Assembly (NCBI GenBank): GCA_031268975.1
Contig: JAIRWM010000099.1
Coordinates: 1-36,959, forward strand
DNA length: 36,959 nucleotides
Direction: 5' to 3'
Origin: Treponema sp.
GTDB taxonomy: Bacteria; Spirochaetota; Spirochaetia; Treponematales; Breznakiellaceae
Positions within the stretch are counted from its first letter, which is position 1. Every line of letters begins with the position of its first letter. The notes below the pieces were generated by a model. That model was not told the DNA's origin, did not search any database, and saw only the letters and a list, made by a program, of their open reading frames with translations. The position numbers were made by a program, and so were the translations under genes. Shown here piece by piece: positions 30,735 to 36,959 of the stretch.

Positions 30735-30778
30735 CGGGAACGTTGTTCCCGTTAAACCGGAACCGTATTTTGGTTCCG
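30735..30778 (+). promoter_or_regulatory. metQ promoter overlapped by two inverted repeats
   Basis: CGGGAAC-GTT-GTTCCCG (30735-30751) and CGGAACC-N7-GGTTCCG (30758-30778) are perfect 7-bp inverted repeats with related half-sites. A candidate promoter lies on them: TTGTTC (30743-30748), 17 nt, TATTTT (30766-30771), so one repeat covers the -35 and the other the -10. Paired operators or an mRNA structure are both possible; no match to a known methionine riboswitch is seen. Confidence 0.45.
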
Positions 30779-30825
30779 AATCAATACCGGAAAGTACGGC
30801 ACGGACCGTACAAAGGAGTTTCATT

Positions 30826-31653
30826 ATGAAAAAAACTGCGCTTGTTCTTTTGGCGGTTTTTGCGGCCTGCGCCGTTATATTCGCAGGGCCTTCGGGAGAA
30901 AAATCGGGCCAGACTGTAGTTAAAATCGGCCTTATGGGCGAAGAACTGCGTCCCGCCTGGACCGAAGCCGCCCGGCTTCTTGAAAAGGACAATATCAGGA
31001 TCGATCTGGTTAACTTCAGCGATTACGCGGTTCCCAACAGGGCTTTGTCCGACGGAGACATCGACCTTAATTCGTTCCAGCACGATGCGTTTTTGCAGAA
31101 CGAAATCGCAAACCAGAAATACGAAATTACCGCCGTCGGCAATACGGTAATTTTCTTTCTGGGGGTCTATTCCCGCAAGATCAAAAGCCTTGGCGAGCTC
31201 AAGAACGGCGACACCGTGGTAATCATGAATGATGCCACCAACGGCGGACGGGCCCTTAAAGTGCTCGAAGCCGCCGGGATCTTCGTTCTGGATCCCGCCA
31301 GGGGCAACACGCCTACAATTCGGGACATCACTTCCAATCCAAAAAACATCAAGATCGTGGAAGTTGACGCTGCCCAAACCTGGCGTACCCTTGAAGATCC
31401 GGCTGTAGCCGCGGCAGTGGTAAATTCCAACTTTGTCGTAGACGCCGGCGGAGTTCCCGCCAGGGACGCGATTTTTATCAAGTCGATAGATCCGGAAGGC
31501 GACAAGCCCTATATCAATCTTGTAGCGGCCCGCATCAAAGACAGGGATAACCCGGTCTATAAAAAAGTGATCGCGGCTTTCCAGAGTCCCGAAGTCGCCA
31601 GGGTAATTAACGAGGAAGCTCCCCTTAGGGGGATAGCCCTGCCGGCCTGGTAA
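30826..31653 (+). CDS. metQ: MetQ/NlpA-family substrate-binding protein
   Basis: A 275-residue periplasmic or lipid-anchored binding protein of the MetNIQ importer. The signal is MKKTALVLLAVFAACAVIFAGPSGEKSG; a possible lipobox (FAAC) sits inside the hydrophobic core, while cleavage after IFA would release a soluble protein, so lipidation is uncertain. Family features: VVKIGLMGEELRPAW, DGDIDLNSFQHDAFLQNE (the conserved N-x-FQH motif), NDATNGGRALKVLEAAGI and AAVVNSNFVVDAG. The start is ATG 30826 with AAAGGAG 7 nt upstream. It is separated from metN and metI by the cyclodeaminase-like gene and ends in a strong terminator. Methionine is the usual ligand, but NlpA members also bind other amino acids and peptides. 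Confidence 0.88.
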   Translation: MKKTALVLLAVFAACAVIFAGPSGEKSGQTVVKIGLMGEELRPAWTEAARLLEKDNIRIDLVNFSDYAVPNRALSDGDIDLNSFQHDAFLQNEIANQKYEITAVGNTVIFFLGVYSRKIKSLGELKNGDTVVIMNDATNGGRALKVLEAAGIFVLDPARGNTPTIRDITSNPKNIKIVEVDAAQTWRTLEDPAVAAAVVNSNFVVDAGGVPARDAIFIKSIDPEGDKPYINLVAARIKDRDNPVYKKVIAAFQSPEVARVINEEAPLRGIALPAW

Positions 31654-31665
31654 AAGCCGGAAGGC

Positions 31666-31704
31666 AAAAAGCCGGTTTCGACCCCCTGTTGAAACCGGCT
31701 TTTT
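31666..31704 (+). terminator. Intrinsic terminator after metQ
   Basis: A perfect 14-bp stem: AAAAAGCCGGTTTC (31666-31679), 11-nt loop, GAAACCGGCTTTTT (31691-31704). The A-run before and T-run after the GC core make it able to work in both directions. It separates metQ from the cyclodeaminase-like gene, so that gene and metNI have their own start. Confidence 0.9.
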
Positions 31705-31760
31705 ATGCTATAAAGAAAACCTGTTTTGAAACAGCAGCGAGAATTACCGGAGGAACAAAC

Positions 31761-32810
31761 ATGAGACTGCCTGACGATCTGCGGCCGGCCGCCGAAAAAT
31801 ACCGCGCCTGGATAACCGGTTTCCTTGCCATCGGCAAAGAAATCCTCTATCTGTCCCAGGACGATGTAAAAAGCATACCGGTAACGCCCCATGAAATACG
31901 ATCCCTCGCGGAAAAAGCCCTTGTCGCATACAGCGCCAAACAGGTTGACATGCCCCCAAAGATCGCCCTGCACCCCATCAGGGATACGTTCTTTCACGCG
32001 ATGCCCGCCTATGTGCCCGGTGAGTTCGCGGCGGGCCTTAAATGGGGTTCCTGCTATCCGGGGAACATGAAAACCTTCGGTTATCCCCAGGCGCAGGGGC
32101 TTATCATCTACAACGATCATCTTTCCGGCATGCCGCTGGCGGTCATGGACTGCAAGTATGTTACCGAAATCCGTACCGCCGCGGTTACCTATACGGCGGC
32201 CAGGTATCTTGCCCCAAAAGAAACCGAAACCGCCGGGATGATAGGCTGCGGCGTTGAAGGAAGGCAGCACGTCAAAAATCTTGAGACCGTTTTACCCAAT
32301 TTAAAAAGAATCTACATATATGATATTGTCGAAAAGGCTGCCGATGCCCTGCTTGCCGATTTGCAGCCCGCCGTTAAAGCGTCAATCGTCAAGGCTTCGG
32401 GATATGAAGAACTCGTAAAGAATTCTTCGGTTATTATATCCGCGACTGTCGCCGCGGAGGGTTACAGCCCTGTTATCAGGGACGAATGGATCGGCGGCGG
32501 AAAAACGATCCTTCTCTGCGAAGGGCACACGTTGTACGAAGACGCCGTTTACAAACGCGCCGATAAATACGTTGTAGACAGCCGCGAACAGGTTGAGCAG
32601 TTTGTCCAATACGGATTTTATCCGTTCGGGCATCCGGAAATTTATGCGGAAACGGGAGAAATAGCGGCCGGAAAAGCAGCCGGCAGGGAAAGTCCCGGTG
32701 AACTTATCGTGGGTAACAATTTTGGGATGGCCGTAGAAGACATGTTTGTTGTCAGGGCTTTGTTCGACCGGGCTCTTGAAAAGAACATCGGCGCACGGCT
32801 GCCGTTGTGA
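31761..32810 (+). CDS. Ornithine cyclodeaminase / mu-crystallin family NAD(P)-dependent reductase
   Basis: A 349-residue Rossmann-fold protein. Family features: MPPKIALHP and DTFFHAMPAYV (substrate side), KWGSCYPGN, GLIIYNDHLSGMPLAVMDCKYVTEIRTAAVTYTAARYLAP, then the dinucleotide fold GMIGCGVEGRQHVKNL near residue 155, and DEWIGGGKTILL. The group includes ornithine cyclodeaminase, alanine dehydrogenase, lysine cyclodeaminase and ketimine reductases (mu-crystallin), and sequence alone does not separate them. The ATG at 31761 has GGAGGA 8 nt before it; an in-frame ATG at 31689 lies inside the terminator and is rejected. Lying between metQ and metNI, it suggests metabolism of the imported amino acid or a ketimine from it. 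Confidence 0.8.
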   Translation: MRLPDDLRPAAEKYRAWITGFLAIGKEILYLSQDDVKSIPVTPHEIRSLAEKALVAYSAKQVDMPPKIALHPIRDTFFHAMPAYVPGEFAAGLKWGSCYPGNMKTFGYPQAQGLIIYNDHLSGMPLAVMDCKYVTEIRTAAVTYTAARYLAPKETETAGMIGCGVEGRQHVKNLETVLPNLKRIYIYDIVEKAADALLADLQPAVKASIVKASGYEELVKNSSVIISATVAAEGYSPVIRDEWIGGGKTILLCEGHTLYEDAVYKRADKYVVDSREQVEQFVQYGFYPFGHPEIYAETGEIAAGKAAGRESPGELIVGNNFGMAVEDMFVVRALFDRALEKNIGARLPL

Positions 32811-32833
32811 AAGGCCGTGCGAACCCTTATACT
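32805..32833 (+). promoter_or_regulatory. metN promoter
   Basis: TTGTGA (32805-32810), 17 nt, TATACT (32828-32833). The -35 overlaps the end of the upstream gene. The predicted start near 32840 leaves a leader of only about 16 nt before the ATG at 32856, with no Shine-Dalgarno visible. Confidence 0.55.
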
Positions 32834-32855
32834 GTAAACCATAACAAGTACTACA

Positions 32856-33917
32856 ATGATTGAACTAAAAAATGTGACAAAAACATTTCGTGGAAAAGGT
32901 TCCTTTGAAAACCAGTTCCACGACATACACGCCGTGCGGAACGTAAGCATTTCCATCGGGGACGGAGACATCTTCGGGGTTATCGGTTTTTCCGGCGCCG
33001 GAAAAAGCACGCTGGTGCGCTGCATCAACCTGCTGGAAAGGCCGGACACGGGAGAGGTAATCATAAACGGCGAAGACTTAATGAAGCTTTCCTCCGGGGA
33101 ACTTCGCCTTGCCCGTAAAAAAATCGGCATGGTTTTCCAGCACTTTAACCTTTTCCGTTCCCGTACCGTCGCCGGAAACATCGCCTTTCCCCTTAAACGC
33201 GGCGGGCGAAACGGCAAAGGCGGAACGGCCGCCGCCGGGCGGGTAAAGGAACTGCTGGAACTGGTTGGGCTTCTGGATAAGGAAAACGCCTACCCCTCCC
33301 AGCTTTCCGGCGGCCAAAAACAGCGGGTCGGTATTGCCCGCGCGCTGGCGTCGAATCCGTCCATACTGCTTTGCGACGAAGCCACCAGCGCCCTTGACCC
33401 GCAGACAACCCAGTCTATCCTCACCCTGCTCAGGGAGCTTAACAAAAAGCTCGGCATCACGATTGTAATCATCACCCACGAAATGCAGGTAATCAAGTCG
33501 ATTTGCAGCCACGCGGCGATTATGGATTCCGGCGAAATTGTCGAGCAGGGATCGGTATTCGACATCTTCTCAAATCCGAAAAAACAGATCACCAGCGGCT
33601 TTATCGCTACAACTTCGCATCTTAACAAGATCAACGATCTTCTTGCCGAAGATACGCCGGTTATCCGCCTGGGGCCGAACCAGGTGCTTGTCCGGTTCAG
33701 TTATTCGGGCCCCAATACGGTAGAGGCGCTGATCTCTACCGCGTCGGTGCGCTTCGGCGTCCTGCTCAACATTATTTTCGGCGATCTCGACATTATCCAG
33801 GAAAAACCCATCGGAGGGCTTGTTATCATTCTTGAAGGAGAACAGGAAGCTTCGGCAGCGGCCATGGAATGGTTCCGCGGCAAGGGAGTTAAAGTGGAGG
33901 TGCTGAAACATGGCTAG
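32856..33917 (+). CDS. metN: Methionine ABC transporter ATP-binding protein
   Basis: A 353-residue ATPase of the MetNIQ importer. Walker A is GFSGAGKST (about residues 44-52), the Q-loop VFQHFNLF, signature LSGGQKQRVGIARAL, Walker B ILLCDEATSALDP and switch ITHEMQVIK. The C-terminal part from about 275 (VIRLGPNQVLVRFSYSGPNTVEALISTASVRFGVLLNIIFGDLDII) is the NIL domain, which in E. coli MetN binds methionine and shuts transport when cytoplasmic methionine is high. This favours methionine or a close analogue as substrate. ATG 32856 has no Shine-Dalgarno. It overlaps metI by 8 bp. MetQ is encoded upstream in a separate unit. Confidence 0.93.
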   Translation: MIELKNVTKTFRGKGSFENQFHDIHAVRNVSISIGDGDIFGVIGFSGAGKSTLVRCINLLERPDTGEVIINGEDLMKLSSGELRLARKKIGMVFQHFNLFRSRTVAGNIAFPLKRGGRNGKGGTAAAGRVKELLELVGLLDKENAYPSQLSGGQKQRVGIARALASNPSILLCDEATSALDPQTTQSILTLLRELNKKLGITIVIITHEMQVIKSICSHAAIMDSGEIVEQGSVFDIFSNPKKQITSGFIATTSHLNKINDLLAEDTPVIRLGPNQVLVRFSYSGPNTVEALISTASVRFGVLLNIIFGDLDIIQEKPIGGLVIILEGEQEASAAAMEWFRGKGVKVEVLKHG

Positions 33918-34590
33918 TCTGCTGAGAAAAATCATGCCGAACGTGATGGACCGCCTGCCCGAACTGTGGGAAAGCCTTGTGCAGACGCTCCTCATGATCG
34001 CCGTTCCCGGCATCGTTTCGTTTGCCATCGGGATCTTTTTCGCCGTCGTCTTAACGGTAAGCAGAAAGGGCGGCCTTATGGAAAATGTTCCGCTGTGGAC
34101 CGTACTGGACAAGATAATAAACTTTTTCCGTTCCGTTCCCTTTATCATTCTTATCGCGCTGCTTATTCCCCTGACGCGGATTCTCGCCGGAACCGCCATC
34201 GGGATAAAGGGCGCCATTCCTCCGCTTATTTTCGGGACGGCGCCGTTCTTCAGCAGGCAGCTGGAAAACGCCCTTGCGGAGGTGGAAGCGGGCTCTGTGG
34301 AAGCGGCCCTCTCGATGGGAGAAAGCGGCATCGGGATCGTCTTCCGGGTGTACCTTAAAGAAAGCGTTCCCGGCATTATACGGGGAGTAACCATTACGCT
34401 GATAAGCCTTATCGGGCTTACCGCGATGGCGGGTGCGGTGGGCGGCGGCGGCCTCGGCGATTTCGCGATACGCTACGGCTACCAGCGCTATCAGACGGAC
34501 ATTACGATTGTAACGGTGATCATCCTTATCGTCCTCGTATCGCTGATACAGGCGGCGGGAAATTATCTTGCGAAAAAGACCACCCACTAG
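33910..34590 (+). CDS. metI: Methionine ABC transporter permease
   Basis: A 226-residue membrane protein with five or six helices, including LMIAVPGIVSFAIGIFFAVVLTV, IILIALLIPLTRIL, ITLISLIGLTAMAGAVGGGGLG and ITIVTVIILIVLVSLIQAAGNYL. The EAA coupling motif that contacts MetN is EAALSMGESGIGIVFRVYLKESVPGI. Length and features are those of MetI. It overlaps metN by 8 bp, so the two are made together. A short perfect hairpin (GCCGGA/TCCGGC) follows the stop directly, before the dehydrogenase gene. Confidence 0.92.
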   Translation: MASLLRKIMPNVMDRLPELWESLVQTLLMIAVPGIVSFAIGIFFAVVLTVSRKGGLMENVPLWTVLDKIINFFRSVPFIILIALLIPLTRILAGTAIGIKGAIPPLIFGTAPFFSRQLENALAEVEAGSVEAALSMGESGIGIVFRVYLKESVPGIIRGVTITLISLIGLTAMAGAVGGGGLGDFAIRYGYQRYQTDITIVTVIILIVLVSLIQAAGNYLAKKTTH

Positions 34591-34606
34591 GCCGGACGCA
34601 TCCGGC
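34591..34606 (+). other. Small hairpin directly after metI
   Basis: GCCGGA-CGCA-TCCGGC, a perfect 6-bp stem starting one base after the metI stop. It lacks a T-run, so it is more likely an mRNA 3'-end or spacer structure than an intrinsic terminator. A similar GGGCGG/CCGCCC stem (35587-35603) lies in the next spacer. Confidence 0.4.
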
Positions 34607-34632
34607 AGCTCCTTTAGCCGCGGACTGAACCA

Positions 34633-35571
34633 ATGAGCCTAAAACGAAGGGTTGCGATAATCGGAACCGGTAACGTAGGGTCTACGACGGCGTTTGCGCT
34701 GGCCGTTCAGGGCATCGTTAACGAACTGGTTCTTATCGACATTGACGAACGAAAAGCCGAAGGCCACGCGATAGACCTCGAAGACGCCGGAGCGATGTTT
34801 CCGGTGCAGATTAAAGTGTGGGCCAACAACTGGGAAAAGGCCGCCGAAAGCGGGGTTCTTGTCCTTTCCGCCGGCCCCCTGCCCAGGCCGGATCAAAGCC
34901 GCCTTGATACCCTGGAAGACGCGAAACAAATCGTCAACAGCGTAATCCCGAAAATCATCGGCCTGGGTTTCGGCGGAATTATCATCAACATTACCAACCC
35001 CTGCGACGTTGCCGCCCACTGCGTCTGGAAAAAATCCGGCCTTCCCCCCGAACGGGTATTCGGCACGGGAACGATGCTCGATTCCCTGCGGCTTAAAAAG
35101 ATCATCGCAAAGCTGGCCGGAACCGCGCCTTCAAGCATCGAAGGCTTTTCTTTGGGCGAACACGGAGATTCCCAGATGGTTCCGTTTTCCCACATCAGGG
35201 CCGGGGGGAAACCCTTTCTGGAATTGGCCGAAGAGCGGGAAGAATTGAAAAACGCGGACCTTGAAGATCTGCGCCGCCAGGTTTCCCATGCCGGCTGGGA
35301 AGTGCTGCTCCGCAAGGGCCACACCAGTTACGGCATCGCCGCGGCGGCGGCAGGCGCGGTGCGGGCCGTTCTTAACGACGAAAAGCGGATACTGCCCGCA
35401 TCGGTTCTGCTCCGGGGGGAGTACGGCCTTTCGGGCCTCCACATCGGCGTTCCGGCCCTTATCGGGGAAGGCGGCGCGGAAAAGGTTATCGAGCTGCGCC
35501 TTCCCCCGGAAGAACTCGCGGCGCTGGCCGCTTCCGCCTCGGTGATTAAATCGTACATTGAACGCCTTTAA
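34633..35571 (+). CDS. LDH/MDH-family 2-hydroxyacid dehydrogenase with atypical specificity residue
   Basis: A 312-residue NAD-dependent enzyme interconverting a 2-oxoacid and an L-2-hydroxyacid. Rossmann motif IIGTGNVGSTTAF (9-21) and cofactor Asp in LVLIDID; ITNPCDVAA; GTGTMLDSLRL with substrate-binding Arg153; LGEHGDSQ with catalytic His177. Catalytic-loop Arg is Arg90 in PDQSRLD. Six residues before it, where lactate dehydrogenases have Gln and malate dehydrogenases Arg, this protein has Pro84 (AGPLPRPDQSR). The loop is also changed (no PGETR or PGMTR). So neither lactate nor malate specificity can be assumed; a bulkier 2-oxoacid is plausible. It lies 42 bp after metI and 48 bp before an aminotransferase gene. 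Confidence 0.85.
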   Translation: MSLKRRVAIIGTGNVGSTTAFALAVQGIVNELVLIDIDERKAEGHAIDLEDAGAMFPVQIKVWANNWEKAAESGVLVLSAGPLPRPDQSRLDTLEDAKQIVNSVIPKIIGLGFGGIIINITNPCDVAAHCVWKKSGLPPERVFGTGTMLDSLRLKKIIAKLAGTAPSSIEGFSLGEHGDSQMVPFSHIRAGGKPFLELAEEREELKNADLEDLRRQVSHAGWEVLLRKGHTSYGIAAAAAGAVRAVLNDEKRILPASVLLRGEYGLSGLHIGVPALIGEGGAEKVIELRLPPEELAALAASASVIKSYIERL

Positions 35572-35619
35572 GGCGGCTTTACGCGCGGGCGGCGCTTCCG
35601 CCCCGCAGAAGGAGTAAGC

Positions 35620-36825
35620 ATGCCGGAAACAGGCAGCAGAACCCGTGGCTTCGGCGAATCGGTAATACGCCGGATGACCCGCGTCGCCCTTGAATATGGG
35701 GCGATTAATCTTTCCCAGGGCTTTCCCGATTTCGATCCGCCGAAAGAGCTGACGGACGCCCTCGCCGGCACGGCGGCAAAAGGCCCGCATCAGTACGCGA
35801 TAACCTGGGGGGCGGCGAACTTCCGCAGGGCCCTTGCGGAAAAACAGCGGCGCTTTATGGGGATTCCCATAGACCCCGAAAAGAACATCACCGTTACCTG
35901 CGGTTCCACCGAAGCGATGATGGCGGCGATGATGAGCGTCGTCAATCCCGGCGACAGGGTGATTGTATTTTCGCCGTTTTATGAAAACTACGGGGCCGAC
36001 GCGATACTTTCGGGCGCGGAGCCCGTTTACGTGCCGCTGGTTCCTCCCGCTTTCGATTTCGACCGCGGCCTGCTGCGCAGGGCCTTTGAAAAGCGGCCGA
36101 AGGCCCTGATCCTTTGTAATCCTTCCAACCCCTGCGGCAAGGTTTTCAGCCGGGACGAGCTTCTCTATATCGCGGGCCTCGCGGAGGAGTTCGACGCCTG
36201 GGTTATCACCGACGAAGTTTACGAACACATCGTGTACAACGACGGCCCCGGACTCCCGCCCGGCGGCGCGACGGGCGGCGGCCACGTTTACTTTGCCGCG
36301 CTTCCCGGCATGGCGCGGCGGACGATAAGCTGTTCATCCCTTTCCAAGACCTATTCGATAACCGGCTGGCGCCTGGGTTACACCATCGCCGGCGAAGAAG
36401 CGACGGACGCCATCCGCAAAGTCCACGACTTTCTTACCGTGGGCGCGGCCGCTCCCCTCATGGAAGCCGCCGTTACCGCGCTGGGCTTCCCGCAAAGCTA
36501 CTACGACGGGCTTCTGGACGCATACGCCGCAAAGCGCAGCTTGTTCCTCGGCGCGCTGGAGGGGGCGGGGCTTGGCTACACAAAGCCCCAGGGCGCCTAC
36601 TACGTGCTGGCCGACATCGGCCAATTTAACGGCGACGACGACACCCGCTTCTGCGAATGGCTTGCCAAAGAAGTGGGCGTCGCCGCCGTGCCCGGCTCAA
36701 GCTTCTTCCGTGAGCCGGTTAACCACCTTATCCGCTTTCATTTCGCCAAAAAAGAAGAAACCCTCGCCGCCGCAGGCGAACGCCTTGCCGCCCTTCCCGG
36801 CATCTGGGCAGCGCGGGGTTACTGA
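35620..36825 (+). CDS. Fold-type I PLP aminotransferase (kynurenine/methionine aminotransferase-like)
   Basis: A 401-residue pyridoxal-phosphate enzyme. Features: INLSQGFPDFDPP near residues 29-41, YAITWGAANFRRALAE, CNPSNPCGKVFSRDEL, VITDEVYEHIVY (Asp198 to the PLP nitrogen), the Schiff-base lysine in SSLSKTYSITGWRLGY (Lys243), and HLIRFHFAKKEE with the carboxylate-binding Arg. The SQGFPDF N-terminus and length match the kynurenine/glutamine K/methionine (YbdL) aminotransferase group, whose members accept methionine and other sulfur amino acids. A GAAGGAG site precedes ATG 35620. Its position after MetN, MetI and a 2-oxoacid reductase suggests it transaminates the imported amino acid to a 2-oxoacid. 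Exact substrate unknown. Confidence 0.85.
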   Translation: MPETGSRTRGFGESVIRRMTRVALEYGAINLSQGFPDFDPPKELTDALAGTAAKGPHQYAITWGAANFRRALAEKQRRFMGIPIDPEKNITVTCGSTEAMMAAMMSVVNPGDRVIVFSPFYENYGADAILSGAEPVYVPLVPPAFDFDRGLLRRAFEKRPKALILCNPSNPCGKVFSRDELLYIAGLAEEFDAWVITDEVYEHIVYNDGPGLPPGGATGGGHVYFAALPGMARRTISCSSLSKTYSITGWRLGYTIAGEEATDAIRKVHDFLTVGAAAPLMEAAVTALGFPQSYYDGLLDAYAAKRSLFLGALEGAGLGYTKPQGAYYVLADIGQFNGDDDTRFCEWLAKEVGVAAVPGSSFFREPVNHLIRFHFAKKEETLAAAGERLAALPGIWAARGY

Positions 36826-36839
36826 AAGCGGCAAAGTCC

Positions 36840-36903
36840 GCCGTAATGCCTCAAAATAAAATCTTACCGAAAGGCCGGATGCCTCATAATAAAAAATCTT
36901 ACC
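36840..36903. repeat. Imperfect direct repeat downstream of the aminotransferase gene
   Basis: Two copies of about 30 nt: GCCGTAATGCCTCAAAAT... (36840-36868) and GCCGGATGCCTCATAAT... (36874-36903), both running into an A-rich stretch and ending ATCTTACC. Spacing is 34 nt. No coding potential. Could be paired protein-binding sites for a gene beyond the window edge or a short intergenic repeat. Confidence 0.6.
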
Positions 36904-36924
36904 CAAGCTCACTATCCTCAAGGG

Positions 36925-36949
36925 CGGCAGCGGCGAGGGACCGCTGCCG
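36925..36949. other. 9-bp GC-rich hairpin at the window edge
   Basis: CGGCAGCGG (36925-36933), 7-nt loop, CCGCTGCCG (36941-36949). A strong stem but with no T-run inside the window. It may end transcription of the met/aminotransferase unit or belong to the next locus. Confidence 0.45.
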
Positions 36950-36959
36950 GATGAGATCC

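Noticed and set aside
30735-30751. LexA (DinR-type) box
   Set aside because: The half-sites GAAC and GTTC are separated by 3 nt and not the required 4, and metQ is not a damage-response gene.
30721-30825. Methionine or SAM riboswitch in the metQ leader
   Set aside because: Only two simple hairpins are present in 105 bp; no SAM aptamer core or terminator/antiterminator pair is visible.
31689-31760. Earlier start for the cyclodeaminase-like gene
   Set aside because: The ATG is inside the terminator loop; the ATG at 31761 has a strong GGAGGA site and matches family length.
35131-36285. Long minus-strand open frame (384 codons) opposite the dehydrogenase and aminotransferase genes
   Set aside because: It has no recognisable family and lies antisense to two clear enzymes with ribosome sites; such frames are common where GC-rich third positions exclude stops.
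1-36959. CRISPR arrays, tRNA or rRNA genes, transposases, integrases
   Set aside because: I looked for regular short repeats, tRNA-like cloverleaf ends and transposase or integrase motifs and found none.

Overview
The window looks like chromosome from a termite-gut-type Treponema (Spirochaetes). The evidence is a GC-rich gene set with many lipoproteins and beta-barrel-like exported proteins, a class III adenylate cyclase next to a FecR-domain protein, a MetNIQ importer, and above all a six-gene catechol meta-cleavage operon of the kind reported from Treponema primitia. Species cannot be fixed from the sequence alone. There are no rRNA or tRNA genes, CRISPR arrays, transposases or integrases that I can see.

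Layout. (1) 1-2940: an AT-rich block with three exported proteins on the minus strand (S41-type peptidase lipoprotein, beta-barrel-like protein, SGNH hydrolase lipoprotein); both leaders carry long inverted repeats. (2) 3003-6933: housekeeping genes: an RluA-type pseudouridine synthase, pyrE, queH, and pyrD-pyrK, with pyrE and queH divergent. (3) 7012-12219: a minus-strand run rnz, ABC ATPase, ABC-2 permease, GldG-like protein, DUF4340 protein, possibly reading on into pyrK-pyrD. (4) 12292-18267: a complete three-gene system, TerB-domain protein + DUF2791/BrxD-like ATPase + Lhr-like DEAH helicase. Its domain content and gene order match the Shango antiphage defence system. The first protein is large (834 aa), with about 450 N-terminal residues I cannot assign. 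(5) 18290-24402: on the same strand, a GLUG-repeat lipoprotein, a membrane adenylate cyclase, a FecR-domain protein and an outer-membrane-like protein; this reads as an envelope sensing/signalling unit. (6) 24515-29303 (minus): meta-cleavage operon, transcribed as hydrolase, hydratase, acylating acetaldehyde dehydrogenase, aldolase, XylT-like ferredoxin, catechol 2,3-dioxygenase. (7) 29304-29610: divergent control region with a near-consensus promoter and an operator-like palindrome in front of an iron-type alcohol dehydrogenase. (8) 30826-36825 (plus): MetQ, an ornithine cyclodeaminase/mu-crystallin homologue, MetN, MetI, an LDH/MDH-family 2-hydroxyacid dehydrogenase and a fold-type I aminotransferase. 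This suggests uptake and transamination or reduction of an amino acid, perhaps sulfur-containing.

How it works together. The meta-cleavage operon encodes only the hydrolytic branch: catechol to 2-hydroxymuconic semialdehyde, then formate plus 2-oxopent-4-enoate, then 4-hydroxy-2-oxovalerate, then pyruvate plus acetaldehyde, then acetyl-CoA. It needs O2 and includes the small ferredoxin that in other bacteria re-reduces the dioxygenase iron. No ring hydroxylase is present, so catechol must come from elsewhere. Two divergent pairs (pyrE/queH and rnz/terB-type gene) share an unusual design: all four genes have a good -35/-10 pair whose -10 element ends only 6-7 nt before the ATG and no Shine-Dalgarno, which predicts leaderless mRNAs. 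All assignments are from reading motifs; no database search was run.
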